From positions 48,979 through 112,978 of the forward strand of contig JAPDPT010000004.1 in NCBI GenBank assembly GCA_034506315.1: a DNA stretch of 64,000 bases, given 5' to 3'. How positions within the stretch are numbered: position 1 is the stretch's first letter; every line of letters begins with the position of its first letter. Shown here piece after piece: positions 19,039 through 29,449 of the stretch. The notes beneath the pieces are model-generated. The model did not search any database and had not been told where the DNA came from. It worked only from the letters and a program-made list of their open reading frames with translations. The translations under genes were made by a program, and so were the position numbers. This stretch comes from a candidate division KSB1 bacterium. GTDB taxonomy: Bacteria; Zhuqueibacterota; Zhuqueibacteria; Oleimicrobiales; Geothermoviventaceae.

Positions 19039-19157
19039 GGCTATCGCCTCCGCTGACACGATCCCGCCGCTGCGGCGCAAGTGTCTCGCACTTCTTTAAC
19101 GATGTCCCAAGGGGCCAGTTCCTGTCGCAGCCTCCCTAGCCGCGAAGGCGGATCACT

Positions 19158-19778
19158 CTATTCGAACGCGTAGACCTTCGGGGCCCAGACGGAGACGGGC
19201 CGCCCGTACTGATCGCGCGGAGCCACGAACACGCACCGCCTGGCAGCTTCCACCGCGGCCTTCTCCAGTTCCTGACTTCCGGTGGTGTTCCGCACCACAA
19301 GCACCTCCTCCACCTCGCCCGTAGGGCCAATGCGCAACATCAGCTCCACGACACCCCTTACCTTGCCGCGAAGCCGCGCGGGAAATTCCGGAAAGACCTC
19401 GCGGATTGCCCGCGGCAAGAAGAATAAGCTGCCGACTTCGGCTCCCTCTTGGCCCGCAAGACCGGCCTGGCTGCCGAGCGCCACTCCTGGGCCTACCTCC
19501 TCGTCCTCGGGAAAGCTCTCCGACTCTGCTGCCACAGGGACCGCCGGCCTCCTTGGAGGAGGTGCCGGACTGCCCCGTCCCTGCCGCGTGACGGGCACCT
19601 CCTCCACCTCGAGGTGCAAGATAACGCGAGGTACTGGCATCGTCTGCCTGACCGGAAGTCGCTTGAACCCGAGAAAGAAAGCGATCACCAGTCCCAACGT
19701 AGCCGCCAGGGCACGCTCGAGGTACAAGCGATGGCGTTGGTGAAGCCAGTCCGTCCGCCTCCGAACCGCAGCCGGCAC
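19158..19778 (-). CDS. TonB-family energy-transducing protein
   Basis: This 206-residue protein has the classical TonB layout. There is a short cytoplasmic N-terminus, one membrane helix (about 24-40), and a Pro- and Glu-containing linker (P-A-P-P-P-R-R-P-A). A C-terminal domain (about 115-206) includes G-K-V-R-G-V-V-E-L-M-L-R-I, G-x-V-E-E-V-L-V-V and A-A-R-R-C-V-F-V. TonB transfers proton-motive-force energy, via ExbB/ExbD, to outer-membrane receptors. Neither ExbB/D nor a TonB-dependent receptor lies in the window. The start is GTG 19778; a GTG a few codons upstream is an alternative. It lies beyond the batE terminator. Confidence 0.83.
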   Translation of the reverse strand: MPAAVRRRTDWLHQRHRLYLERALAATLGLVIAFFLGFKRLPVRQTMPVPRVILHLEVEEVPVTRQGRGSPAPPPRRPAVPVAAESESFPEDEEVGPGVALGSQAGLAGQEGAEVGSLFFLPRAIREVFPEFPARLRGKVRGVVELMLRIGPTGEVEEVLVVRNTTGSQELEKAAVEAARRCVFVAPRDQYGRPVSVWAPKVYAFE

Positions 19779-19825
19779 GGCGCCACCCCTGATACGAGAT
19801 CAGAGTCTACGGGTTACCCGAAAAT

Positions 19826-19857
19826 GCGAGTCCCCGCCGTCTCTGGCGGGGACTCGC
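19826..19857 (-). terminator. Terminator-like hairpin after batE
   Basis: A perfect 13-bp stem (arms 19826-19838 and 19845-19857, six-base loop) is followed on the minus strand by ATTTTC. It lies about 125 bases after the batE stop and ends the Bat operon. Confidence 0.75.
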
Positions 19858-19983
19858 TCCGAATCCGCTCTTCCGATCGCAGCCACACCCCTCTGTTCGC
19901 GCCCGCCCACTGGGGCGGAGGATAGTCGAGCGTTCATCTTACCCACGCTGGGATCCTGCGAGGAGCACAGGACCCCTGACTGC

Positions 19984-20790
19984 CTAAATCACTTCCAGCG
20001 AACTTCTCGTTACCCACCCAACTTTCCCGTCGGGCAACCGGATTTCGCACCAATTCCCCGTCTGCTTGCGAATTTGCACGCGCGTGCCCTCGTGGAGAGA
20101 GAAAAGCTCGGTCGCCGTGCCTTCCGGACCGCTCCGCACGTCCACTTTGGCGTCCAGAATCACCCCGTAGAGCTGTCTGTGAGCGTGCAACGCACCGGCC
20201 CAGAACAGGCCGACGAGGACGGTCAAGGCCCCCAGAACAACGGCACCGCGCCCTGACCATTGCTGCACGGCCTTTTTCCGGACCAGCACGCGGACAATCG
20301 CGAGGCCTATGGTGCCAAGATACAGGACCAGCAGCGTCACGGTCCACTGGTCCAGCGACAGCAGGTCTCGGGCGGAGGCAGCCCAGCGGTGCAGGAACCA
20401 GCGGGGGATTTCCGGGATCTTGTCGACTACCTGTAACTGGACCACTGCCAGGTTATGAGCAATGTCCTCGTCGTTGGGCGCCAGCCTCCGTGCCCGTTCG
20501 AGGTAAAGCACCGCCTTCCCGATCTGGCGAAGCCGGTAGTAGCAATTGCCAAGGTTGTAGTACAGCTCGGCGCTCTCGTACCCCGAGTCCAGAACACGCT
20601 GGTACTGAGCGATGGCTTCCCGGTACTGTCCCTGTCGGTACAGGTCATTGCCGGCGCGGAACCATTCGGTCACACTGGCCGTAGGCGCGGGAGCGCCGTG
20701 CGCTGGCGCCCCTGAGACCCCGGCCAAATGGAGGAAAGCGGTAAGGCTAACGGCTGCCAACGGTCTTCCCGTCCTGAGCATCCTCCTCAC
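19984..20790 (-). CDS. batE: BatE-like TPR and SH3-domain membrane protein
   Basis: This 268-residue protein has a signal peptide and two to three tetratricopeptide repeats (about 38-115; A-E-L-Y-Y-N-L-G-N-C-Y-Y-R-L is typical). Two membrane helices follow (about 145-165 and 180-200), then a C-terminal bacterial SH3 domain with V-D-V-R-S-G-P and G-W-V. This architecture matches BatE of Bacteroides and Leptospira aerotolerance operons, where Bat proteins form an envelope complex of unclear mechanism. It is the last gene of the operon, 21 bases after batD and followed by a terminator. Confidence 0.85.
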   Translation of the reverse strand: MRRMLRTGRPLAAVSLTAFLHLAGVSGAPAHGAPAPTASVTEWFRAGNDLYRQGQYREAIAQYQRVLDSGYESAELYYNLGNCYYRLRQIGKAVLYLERARRLAPNDEDIAHNLAVVQLQVVDKIPEIPRWFLHRWAASARDLLSLDQWTVTLLVLYLGTIGLAIVRVLVRKKAVQQWSGRGAVVLGALTVLVGLFWAGALHAHRQLYGVILDAKVDVRSGPEGTATELFSLHEGTRVQIRKQTGNWCEIRLPDGKVGWVTRSSLEVI

Positions 20791-20811
20791 CCTGCGTTCT
20801 CACCAGGCCGG

Positions 20812-22650
20812 TCACAAAGCCTTTTCAAGCTGGACAATCACGCTCTCGGCCCGTTCCAGCACTTTTTGCATCTCCGAAGTGTCCGAGGCGGCCGGAGCAA
20901 AGCGCTGGAAGTCGCAGATCCGCCACAGATCCAGGAACTCCGCCAATACCGACTCCGGCACCCCACGCTGGCGAAGCAGGCTCTCCGCCGCCTCGCTGGT
21001 CACACCGGCCGCCGGCACATTGAGCTTATCGGCGACGAATCCCACGATCGCCCGCGAGACTTCCGCGTAGAACTCCTCCTGTCGCTCCACGCGCAGCAGC
21101 GAACGTGCCCTCCGCAACCGCTTCGCAGCCCCTCTCTGGGCGCGGCGGGCGCGTGCCAGGGCCAGGTCACCCGCAAGCCGATCCTGCTGACGCCTGTAGG
21201 CCACGGCCGCTCCCAGAGCCATTGCCGGCATGATCAGCCCGAGGTAAAAGAGCGCCGTCCTGTGGACGTGCCATCCGATACGGTGCCAGCCAGACACCTC
21301 GGTCCGGATGAAGCGAATATCCTGACCGACGAGGCGCACTTCCGTCTTGGACATTCCAGGGACGAGGGCCGCTTCTTCCTTGCCCCGCCCGACCCGGATC
21401 ACGAAGGAGGGCGACATAAGGGTCTTGTACTGGCCAGCCGCTGGATCGAAGTAGGAGAACCGGATCGGGCGAATCACCTGTTCCCCGGCAAAGCGGGGAA
21501 CCAGAACGTACTCGAAGGTCTTGCTCCCCCCAACCGAATTGCCGCTCCGGTCGATCTGCTCCGTGACTTTGGGATCGTACCTCTCGATATCAGGGGGAAG
21601 CTCCAGCTTCGGTTCCCCGATGACGCGAATGTTTCCGGTACCGTGAATTCTCACGGTCAAAGAAACAGCCTCATTGGTCAGCACCGAATCCTTGTCCAAC
21701 CTTGCGTCCATCCGGAATTGACCCACTGCGCCGGAGAAGTCAGCAGGTCGCCCTTCGTCAGGGAGTGGCAACACCCGGATCGTTACCGGAGACGAATACA
21801 GGGTCTGTCGCACCACGCTCCCGAAGAAGGGGTCCTCGAAGAAGGCGTCAAAAAAGTCCCGTGGGCGCGAAGTCCGGCGGACGCGCACCTCGCAGTCGAC
21901 GGCCATGGGCTCGATTTTGAGCTCGCCGGGGGTGGTCGGGAACAGAGCCATCTTCTTGATGTCCGCCACCGCGTAGCGGACCCCGTCGATGTTCTCCTCG
22001 TACGTGGGAGCGGGCTGCGGGACATCGATGTCTTCGACCCAGAAGCCGGTGGTGCTGGGTAGCTTCGTGATGGCGTATCCCGTCACGTTCAGGCGGGTGT
22101 AGATGGAAAACGTGACGATCACCGGTTCCCCCACGTACACCCTCTGCTTGTTGACCTTCGCCCGCAGGAAAATCTGATCCTCTCCCTGAGGCTGCGCGGG
22201 GCTTGCCGGTCGTCCGGGTGAAGGTTGAGCTGGCGCCGACGGTGGTGCCGCCAGCACTTCAATGCTCACCGCATCGGTGCGGACCGACTTGCCGCCGACT
22301 CGCACCTCGATCGGGGGAATCGTGAACTTCCCGCTCTTGGTAGCCATATAGGCGTAATTGAAGCTCCGCGAGACGCTCATCCGACCGCCGATGATCTGGA
22401 TGCTCTGGGAGGTGCCCTGGGACCCGAGGTACGTGGCAAACTCACTGAGATCCGGGAGCGAAACGTCCACTGCGCCTTGGGCTTCCGGCCCCTCGAGTTC
22501 GATCTCCAGGCGGAAGGTCTGGTTCAGTCCCACCGGGTTCGGGACGACCCGCGCGGACACGCTGAGGCTACCCTGGCCGAAGGAAACGCTCGCGCCGAGC
22601 GCTGCCAGAGCTGCAAGAACCCACTTCCCGATACCGAACCTCCCGCGCAT
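20812..22650 (-). CDS. batD: BatD oxygen-tolerance family protein
   Basis: This 612-residue protein has a signal peptide (M-R-G-R-F-G start, cleavage near S-F-G-Q) and repeated immunoglobulin-like beta domains. These have the usual R-V-V-P-N-P-V-G-L-N-Q-T-F and K-V-N-K-Q-R-V-Y-V-G-E-P-V strand starts. One membrane helix lies around residue 480, and a helical cytoplasmic tail follows. That is the BatD layout. I placed the start at the ATG at 22650 because it begins a proper signal peptide; the frame is open to 22695. The ribosome site is weak, which may mean coupling to the gene before it. The gap to batC is 88 bases. Confidence 0.87.
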   Translation of the reverse strand: MRGRFGIGKWVLAALAALGASVSFGQGSLSVSARVVPNPVGLNQTFRLEIELEGPEAQGAVDVSLPDLSEFATYLGSQGTSQSIQIIGGRMSVSRSFNYAYMATKSGKFTIPPIEVRVGGKSVRTDAVSIEVLAAPPSAPAQPSPGRPASPAQPQGEDQIFLRAKVNKQRVYVGEPVIVTFSIYTRLNVTGYAITKLPSTTGFWVEDIDVPQPAPTYEENIDGVRYAVADIKKMALFPTTPGELKIEPMAVDCEVRVRRTSRPRDFFDAFFEDPFFGSVVRQTLYSSPVTIRVLPLPDEGRPADFSGAVGQFRMDARLDKDSVLTNEAVSLTVRIHGTGNIRVIGEPKLELPPDIERYDPKVTEQIDRSGNSVGGSKTFEYVLVPRFAGEQVIRPIRFSYFDPAAGQYKTLMSPSFVIRVGRGKEEAALVPGMSKTEVRLVGQDIRFIRTEVSGWHRIGWHVHRTALFYLGLIMPAMALGAAVAYRRQQDRLAGDLALARARRAQRGAAKRLRRARSLLRVERQEEFYAEVSRAIVGFVADKLNVPAAGVTSEAAESLLRQRGVPESVLAEFLDLWRICDFQRFAPAASDTSEMQKVLERAESVIVQLEKAL

Positions 22651-22738
22651 TGTTCTGATCCCTACGCTCCAAAGGCCCACAAGCCCTACCTCCACAACCG
22701 ACGAACAAGTGCCACCTCGGGCGAGGGTCGCCGCATTT

Positions 22739-23503
22739 CTACCAGTCCTTCGCCCTCCGAATGGACCCTTCGTGCACCGCGCGATCCTTGAGGAGTTTTT
22801 TCTCCGCTTCGTTCAACGCATCCAGGAGACGCTCGGCTTCCTCCTTGCTGAGCTGCCGCTCTTGCGCCCGCTGTTTCCTTCCCTGGTCTGCTTGCTGCTG
22901 ATCCTGCTGTGCTTGCGCCTGCCCCTCCTGGGTCTGTTGTTGCTCCTCGTGGCGCTGCTCGCCCTTCTGTTGACCCTCTTGCCCTTGTCCACCCTGCTGC
23001 TCTTGTTTCTGCTGTTGTGGCTGCGGCTGAGGTGAAAGCGACTGCTTCTGACTCTCCTGCTTCAGCTTGGCGAGAACATATTCCAGGTTGTATTTCGCGT
23101 CTTCGTCCCCGGGATTCAGCTCCAGCGCTTTCTTGTAGGCCAGAATAGCCTCGGTCAGATGGCCGAGCCGGTACAGCGTGTTGCCCAGATTGTAGTAGGC
23201 CTGCGAAAGCAAGATCGGATCTTGGAGCGCAGTGGCTCGTTCGAAGGCCTGGAGGGCCTCTTCAAAATTGTTCTTCTGATACTGAGCATCGCCGATGTTG
23301 AACTGGGCGAAGGGATTGTTCGGCGACTGAAGCAAGGCGTCCTGGTACTGGACCAGAGCCTCGTCGTACAGTTCGCGACGAAAGAGCTCGTTCCCCCGTT
23401 TGATCTGTTTCCGGCCGGGTTGAGCAGTGGCGGCAGGGACCAGCCCGGCGCCTGCCACAAGCGCCGCGAACCCCAGAACGATCCACGAACGCACGTCTCT
23501 CAT
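22739..23503 (-). CDS. batC: BatC-like TPR protein with glutamine-rich tail
   Basis: This 254-residue exported protein has a signal peptide (cleavage near A-T-A-Q). Three to four tetratricopeptide repeats span about 30-130 (N-E-L-F-R-R-E-L-Y-D-E-A-L, Y-Y-N-L-G-N-T-L-Y-R-L). A long Gln-, Glu- and Gly-rich stretch occupies about 150-215, and a charged helix ends the protein. BatC proteins have the same TPR plus low-complexity layout. A GTG at 23515 is an alternative start. The Gln-rich region is probably disordered; on the DNA it is a run of CTG/TTG-type triplets on the plus strand. Confidence 0.83.
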   Translation of the reverse strand: MRDVRSWIVLGFAALVAGAGLVPAATAQPGRKQIKRGNELFRRELYDEALVQYQDALLQSPNNPFAQFNIGDAQYQKNNFEEALQAFERATALQDPILLSQAYYNLGNTLYRLGHLTEAILAYKKALELNPGDEDAKYNLEYVLAKLKQESQKQSLSPQPQPQQQKQEQQGGQGQEGQQKGEQRHEEQQQTQEGQAQAQQDQQQADQGRKQRAQERQLSKEEAERLLDALNEAEKKLLKDRAVHEGSIRRAKDW

Positions 23504-23534
23504 CGTGAGCTGCACCTCTCTGTTCCGCCGGACG

Positions 23535-24569
23535 CTACGATCCCCTGTGAGAGGACCGCCGCTTCCATTCGGGTATCATCTGCTCCGCAATGAGGAGGAA
23601 TAGCGCCACTCCCAGCACGTATTGGTAACGATCCTCGTAGTGGGTAAAGCGCAGGGAACCGAGTTCCTTCTTCTCCATCCCGGAGATCTCGTCCAGGATC
23701 TTGCTGAGCTCGCCCTCTGTGCCCGTCGCCCGGTAGTACTTGCCCCCGGTTTCCAGTGCGATCTTCTGCAGAGTCACCTCGTCCAGCCTGGACATTACGA
23801 TCTCCTCGGTGCCGTCGGGTCGCACGAATTTCTTAAATCCCACTTTCTGGCCCAGCTCATTCACGAGGGGGACGGGCGCACCCTGCGGGTCTCCTACGCC
23901 GATTGTGAAGATGACGACGCCCTGACGGGCAGCCTCCTTAGCCGCCTCCACCAGCCGGCCCTCGTGATCTTCGCCGTCCGTGATCAGGATCAGCACCTTG
24001 TGCTTGCGCTCTGCCTGGTTGAAGGCCTTCAAGGCTGTACGGATGGCCTCGGCGATCGCGGTGCCCTGATCCCGGATGAGACCCGGGTCGAGGATGTCTA
24101 CAAACATCTCGGCAGCGCCATAGTCTAAGGTCAGGGGACACTGGAGGAAGGCTTGGCCAGCGAAAATCACAAGGCCGATTCTGTCGCCCCGGAGTCGGCG
24201 AATAAGATTGCGCAGCTCATGCTTGGCCTTCTCCAGCCGATTGGGGCGCACGTCCTCGGCAAGCATCGAGCGGCTGACGTCCACCGCCACCACAATATCG
24301 ATGCCCTCCCGCTTCACCTCCTCCAAGCGCGTGCCGATTTGAGGCCTGGCCAGAGCGAGGATCAGCAGCATTACCACCGCTACCAGCAGCGCGGCCTTCA
24401 GCCGTTGCCGGCCCCAGCTGACCCCGGCGGTCAAACGCTGCACCTGTTCCCAACGGCCAAACCGCTCAAGAGCCTTCCGTTTCCAGCGGAATACGGCCAG
24501 GTAGAACGCCACCAGCGCCGGCAGTCCAAGGAACAAGTACAGGATGTCCGGATTGGCAAAACGCAGCAT
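23535..24569 (-). CDS. batB: BatB von Willebrand factor A-domain membrane protein
   Basis: This 344-residue protein has two N-terminal membrane helices (about 8-28 and 58-75) and a VWA domain (about 90-270). A C-terminal membrane helix lies near 320-336. The metal-ion site D-V-S-R-S at residues 97-101 is intact, as is the later I-T-D-G-E-D. The VWA domain would face the periplasm and bind partners through Mg2+. It is the second of two adjacent VWA genes, the arrangement of batA-batB. Its ribosome site is GAGGGAAG before the ATG. Confidence 0.92.
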   Translation of the reverse strand: MLRFANPDILYLFLGLPALVAFYLAVFRWKRKALERFGRWEQVQRLTAGVSWGRQRLKAALLVAVVMLLILALARPQIGTRLEEVKREGIDIVVAVDVSRSMLAEDVRPNRLEKAKHELRNLIRRLRGDRIGLVIFAGQAFLQCPLTLDYGAAEMFVDILDPGLIRDQGTAIAEAIRTALKAFNQAERKHKVLILITDGEDHEGRLVEAAKEAARQGVVIFTIGVGDPQGAPVPLVNELGQKVGFKKFVRPDGTEEIVMSRLDEVTLQKIALETGGKYYRATGTEGELSKILDEISGMEKKELGSLRFTHYEDRYQYVLGVALFLLIAEQMIPEWKRRSSHRGS

Positions 24570-24581
24570 GGGCAGCTTCCC

Positions 24582-25574
24582 TCAAGGGATCTTGCGGAAT
24601 TTGGTGTTGGCCAGGACGATCTCCAGAAGCAGCACCGCAAAGGCCGGGAAAAGGAACCGCCTGAACAGCTCCTTGTAACGGACGTAGTGCTTCACCTCGA
24701 TCTTGGTCTTCTCCATCTGGCCAATTTCCTGGAAGATCCTCTCCAGAGCCTGGGTGTCGGTGGCCCGAAAATACCGGCCGCCGGTAATCGCCGCAATCTC
24801 CTTTAGAAGCTCCTCGTCGATCTCCACTGGCAAGCTCACATACCTCCGACCGAAAAACGGGTCATCGACCGGGTACATCGCGTTGCCCAGGCTTCCCACC
24901 CCGATCGTGTAAACCCGGATCCCCAGAGCCTTGGCGATCTGAGCGGCGGTGATGGGGTCGATCTCGCCCGTGTTGTTGCGGCCATCGGTGAGGAGGATGA
25001 TGACCTTGCTCTTGGCGGTACTATAGCGCAGGCGGCTGGCTGCGTTGGCGATGCCCAGCCCGATCGCGGTCCCATCCCGGATCTGCCCCACCTGGACGTA
25101 CTGGATGAACTTCTTGAGGACGTCGTAATCGAGGGTAGGCGGACATTGGGTGAAGCTCTCGGCGGCGAAGACCACCAACCCGATACGATCCGAGATGCGG
25201 CCATCGATGAAGCGGGAAGCGACTTCCTTGGCAGCCTCGACCCGGTTCTTGGGCTTAAAGTCCACCGCGAGCATGCTGCCCGAGATGTCGAGGGCAATAA
25301 CAATGTCGATCCCCTCGGTGTGAACCTCTTCCTCCGTACGTTCCGACCGAGGCCGAGCCAGAGCCAGAATCAGAAGAAAGACCGTTCCCAGTCGGAGGCC
25401 GAAAAGGAAATGGCGGACCCACCCGACCTGGCCGAGTCCCGTCTTGCGCACGGTTTCCACGTTCGAGTAGGCGATGGTTGCTCCCGGTCGCTGCTGCATC
25501 CGGAAGTGCCAGTAGGCCATGCCGGGCAGCAGGATCAACAGCCACAGGAACTGGGGGTCTGCGAAACGGTCCAT
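24582..25574 (-). CDS. batA: BatA von Willebrand factor A-domain membrane protein
   Basis: This 330-residue relative of BatB has N-terminal helices (about 7-24 and 55-74), a VWA domain with an intact D-I-S-G-S metal site at residues 96-100, and a C-terminal helix (about 305-322). Its T-D-G-R-N-N-T-G loop is typical of BatA. It ends 12 bases before batB and starts one base after the stop of the preceding gene, so translation is probably coupled. GGAGGG precedes the ATG. Confidence 0.92.
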   Translation of the reverse strand: MDRFADPQFLWLLILLPGMAYWHFRMQQRPGATIAYSNVETVRKTGLGQVGWVRHFLFGLRLGTVFLLILALARPRSERTEEEVHTEGIDIVIALDISGSMLAVDFKPKNRVEAAKEVASRFIDGRISDRIGLVVFAAESFTQCPPTLDYDVLKKFIQYVQVGQIRDGTAIGLGIANAASRLRYSTAKSKVIILLTDGRNNTGEIDPITAAQIAKALGIRVYTIGVGSLGNAMYPVDDPFFGRRYVSLPVEIDEELLKEIAAITGGRYFRATDTQALERIFQEIGQMEKTKIEVKHYVRYKELFRRFLFPAFAVLLLEIVLANTKFRKIP

Positions 25575-25575
25575 C

Positions 25576-26580
25576 TCACGAACCCTCCGCGGGCTGGGCG
25601 CTCCCTGAGCCAGTCAGGGGCTCCTCGCCGCTCCCCGTGGACGGGACCATCTCACTCACTGCCGGCTTGGTCGACTCGACGAACTGATAAGCCAGATGGA
25701 AGGTGTGCTCAATCTCCTCTCTGCCCGGGTGGTACTTGGCGAATTTCACGAGATCACAAGCCGACAGAAACTCCGCGAGGAGTTCGCGCACTCCCACAGG
25801 CAGTCTGTCATCGCCGAAGGCTTCGAGAATTTCCTGCGTCGTCATCTCCAGGGCCCGGACTTCGTAGCGACCCTCAAGGTATCTTCGCACGATCTCGGAC
25901 AAACGGATGTGCAGAAGCTTGACCTCGCCCCGCTCCAGAAGGTCGGAGTGGAACAGGGCATCCAGTTCCTCCAGCGCGATCTCGTGCGCCGGCCGCGGAG
26001 GAGCCTCGCGTGTCGGCAGGAGCTTCAGCCCGCGGCGATGGCGCCAGTAGAGGTACACACCTGCTCCCGCTGCTCCGAAGAAGAGTAAGGCTACCAGAAT
26101 CCCGACGATCAGCCGGCGCCAATCGTAGGGCACGGACAGGGGAGGCTTAATGTCGCGGATGTCTCCGTGGAGGTCTGGGTTCAAGCTCGCAACCTGGATG
26201 GAGATCGGCTGCGACCATAGTTCTTGCCAGCTCGTATCCCCTCGGCTCCGGTAGAGCACGCGAACGGGTGGAATCACGAATTCCCCAACGTCATATGTAC
26301 TGATCAGGTATTCCGCTTCCTCCCGGATCAGTCCGCCGACCTTCCGCGGCTTGAAGAGAGTGAAATCGCGGATCTCAAAGGCTCCCAGATTCTCCCCGGG
26401 TCCAGGGAGTTGAACCTCCGTCGCGGCGTCGTGGCTCACGGCGATCGTGTACCGGACCACATCGCCGATGCGGATCGTTGTCGGCTCCGCTCGGCTCTCA
26501 ATAGAGACCCCGGCTTGCGTCGTCGTAGCCCATAAGCCCCACGCCAATAGGGCCGTAAGAATTCCGCTTGCTGACCTCAT
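25576..26580 (-). CDS. BatD-like membrane protein with cytoplasmic helical domain
   Basis: This 334-residue protein has a signal peptide and a beta-rich periplasmic domain (about 25-155) that begins R-A-E-P-T-T-I-R-I-G-D-V-V-R-Y-T-I, as in BatD Ig-like domains. One membrane helix lies near 160-180. A helical cytoplasmic domain (about 195-305) contains R-L-S-E-I-V-R-R-Y-L-E-G-R-Y and A-L-E-M-T-T-Q-E-I-L, the pattern seen in DUF4381/BatD-related proteins of MoxR operons. It probably contributes to the same envelope complex as BatA/B. The precise family name is uncertain. It starts 36 bases after the restored end of the frameshifted lipoprotein gene. Confidence 0.75.
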   Translation of the reverse strand: MRSASGILTALLAWGLWATTTQAGVSIESRAEPTTIRIGDVVRYTIAVSHDAATEVQLPGPGENLGAFEIRDFTLFKPRKVGGLIREEAEYLISTYDVGEFVIPPVRVLYRSRGDTSWQELWSQPISIQVASLNPDLHGDIRDIKPPLSVPYDWRRLIVGILVALLFFGAAGAGVYLYWRHRRGLKLLPTREAPPRPAHEIALEELDALFHSDLLERGEVKLLHIRLSEIVRRYLEGRYEVRALEMTTQEILEAFGDDRLPVGVRELLAEFLSACDLVKFAKYHPGREEIEHTFHLAYQFVESTKPAVSEMVPSTGSGEEPLTGSGSAQPAEGS

Positions 26581-26615
26581 TGCACCCGGCTTTCGAAAAT
26601 CTCCACTCCCTCAGC

Positions 26616-27511
26616 CTACATCAGTCGGTCTACGAGCTGACGATACAGCAGGAGCGACTTGTCCTGAAAGTAGTCCCTCGCCACCTGCTCGTGCACCTCG
26701 GCAAAGGGTCGCTCCCGCACTACCTTACCGTGTTCGTCCTTTTCTGCGTAGCGGTCGCGGTTGGCCCGGTAGTAAAGTTCGAGCTTATCCGGGCGGGGCG
26801 AATCTTGTCGGCGATCTCGCGCTCGATCAGCTTCTGCACCATCAGCTGCTTCTTCGCCTGAACGGCCCCTTCCATCACATCCCTGTCCCGATCGAGGCCC
26901 TGGCGGGCCGCATCGCGGTAGAGGATCTCCGTCGCCACATACTCCCGCAGGAAGCGAAGCTTGTCCTCCCGCGTCCGGATCCTCTCCCGCAACGAGGGGG
27001 GCAGGCGATTGAGCTCGAAGTCCAGATCACCCTGAGTGATCTCCCGATTGCCGATGCGGGCCACGACCACGCCGGGTCGGTGCTGGGGCACTTGGGAGGT
27101 GTCCAGACCGGTCGACTCCCAGAGGGCCTGGCGCGCGTCGGCAGGCCTCTGGAGACGATCCAGGCATTCCACAATCCGCGTTTCGGCCTCTCGTACGACC
27201 TCCGTCTGCGGAAACAGGCGCTTGATTTTCACATACTCCGCGAGTGCGTTCTCGTAGTCGTGGAGGCGATCGAAGTAGATCTCGCCGATTGTGAAGGTTA
27301 TGTTGGCATGCTCCGCTGCGCTCACGGGGTAAAGACGCAGATACTCGCGGTACGCCTCGATGGCCTGCGGGAAAAGCTGGCGGTTGTAGAGTTCGTTCGC
27401 GTACGCGCGCCACTGCTCCTTAGGGACAGGCGCCTTGGAGCTGCTCGTGCACGCGCCGAGAAACGCCGCGGCCGTCAGGACGAGACCGAGGCCTACCGAG
27501 TATCTCACCAC
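26616..27511 (-). pseudogene. TPR plus foldase-like lipoprotein, frameshifted near its 3' end
   Basis: The open frame from 27511 encodes a signal peptide with lipobox L-G-A-C and tetratricopeptide-like repeats. It continues into a SurA/PpiC-like helical segment (R-I-G-N-R-E-I-T-Q-G-D-L). Around 26788-26800, within a run of C and G, the sense moves to another frame. There it continues D-K-L-E-L-Y-Y-R-A-N-R-D-R-Y, then R-P-F-A-E-V-H-E-Q-V-A-R-D-Y, to a TAG at 26616. The unshifted frame instead ends at 26720 in 28 residues without family character. One added base in the C-run restores the full gene. A sequencing error or a true lesion is possible. The gene overlaps the DUF58 gene stop by seven bases. 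Confidence 0.8.
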
Positions 27512-28422
27512 CGGAATCTCCTGGCTCTGGCTCGGAAGAACTTGACGAGAGGCGCCACGTAGGGCTGGTCCGTGCGAATCGCCACGTGGTCAATCCCAAT
27601 GGTCTGGAAAAGGCGGTAGCGCTCGATCACGGCTTCGTTGGCCAGCTTGCAGAAGCTTTCGCGGAAATCCGCGTCCGTGGTGTCCACAAGCACGGTGTGG
27701 CCCGACTCCAGGTCCTCCAACTCGAGGAGCCCTGCATTGGGAAGCTCCAGTTCGCGCGGGTCCGTGAGCGAGATCGCCACCACATCGTGGCGCCGATGGG
27801 CAATGCGGAGAGCCCTGGCGAACTCCTCACTCCGGTAGACATCGCCCAGGAAGTCCGACACGAAAAACACCACGCTGCGTCGGCGGACCACTCGGCCCAG
27901 GTACTCCAGAGCGCCGCGGGGATCGGTCTGCCGTCCCTGCGGCTCGTGGTAGAGGATTTCGCGCACGACCCGCAACACATGGGCCCGCCCTTTCTTGGGC
28001 GGGACGAACTTCTCGGTGCGGTCGGTGAAGATGAGGAGTCCAACCTTGTCGTTGTTTTTCACCGCGGCCAGGGCCAGCAGTGCGCAGATCTCCGCGGCCA
28101 GATCCCGCTTGAAGGGGCCAAGCGCGCCGAATTCCTCCGTCCCACTGGCGTCGACCAGGAGCACGACGGTGAGCTCCCTCTCTTCCTGGAACACCTTCAC
28201 GTAAGGGTGGCCCATACGAGCGGTCACATTCCAGTCGATGGTCCGGACGTCATCCCCCACCTGGTACTCCCGGACCTCGGCGAAGTCCATCCCGCGCCCT
28301 TTGAACACGGAATGGTATTCGCCGCTGAACACGTCGTTCACCAGGCCGCGGATGGTGATTTCGATCTGCCGGACTCTCCGCAGGATCTCCCGGCGAGCAA
28401 ATGTGGCTTCGGCGCGATCCAT
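27505..28422 (-). CDS. DUF58 domain protein
   Basis: This 305-residue protein has the DUF58 core: F-K-G-R-G-M-D-F-A-E-V-R-E-Y-Q then D-D-V-R-T-I-D-W-N-V-T-A-R, and E-R-E-L-T-V-V-L-L-V-D-A-S-G-T, a VWA-like metal-site strand. Unlike many DUF58 proteins it has no N-terminal membrane helices, so it is probably cytoplasmic. DUF58 proteins always sit next to MoxR ATPases and are thought to be their substrate or adaptor. Here the gene starts four bases after the moxR stop. Confidence 0.9.
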   Translation of the reverse strand: MDRAEATFARREILRRVRQIEITIRGLVNDVFSGEYHSVFKGRGMDFAEVREYQVGDDVRTIDWNVTARMGHPYVKVFQEERELTVVLLVDASGTEEFGALGPFKRDLAAEICALLALAAVKNNDKVGLLIFTDRTEKFVPPKKGRAHVLRVVREILYHEPQGRQTDPRGALEYLGRVVRRRSVVFFVSDFLGDVYRSEEFARALRIAHRRHDVVAISLTDPRELELPNAGLLELEDLESGHTVLVDTTDADFRESFCKLANEAVIERYRLFQTIGIDHVAIRTDQPYVAPLVKFFRARARRFRW

Positions 28423-28426
28423 TGCC

Positions 28427-29416
<990 letters not shown>

Positions 29417-29449
29417 CGCACCTCCCTTTTCGTCCACCGTCTGCCTATC

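Noticed and set aside
22870..23040. Repetitive CTG/TTG-rich tract as a possible tandem repeat or CRISPR-like array
   Set aside because: It is the Gln-rich coding segment of batC; units are irregular and there are no spacers.
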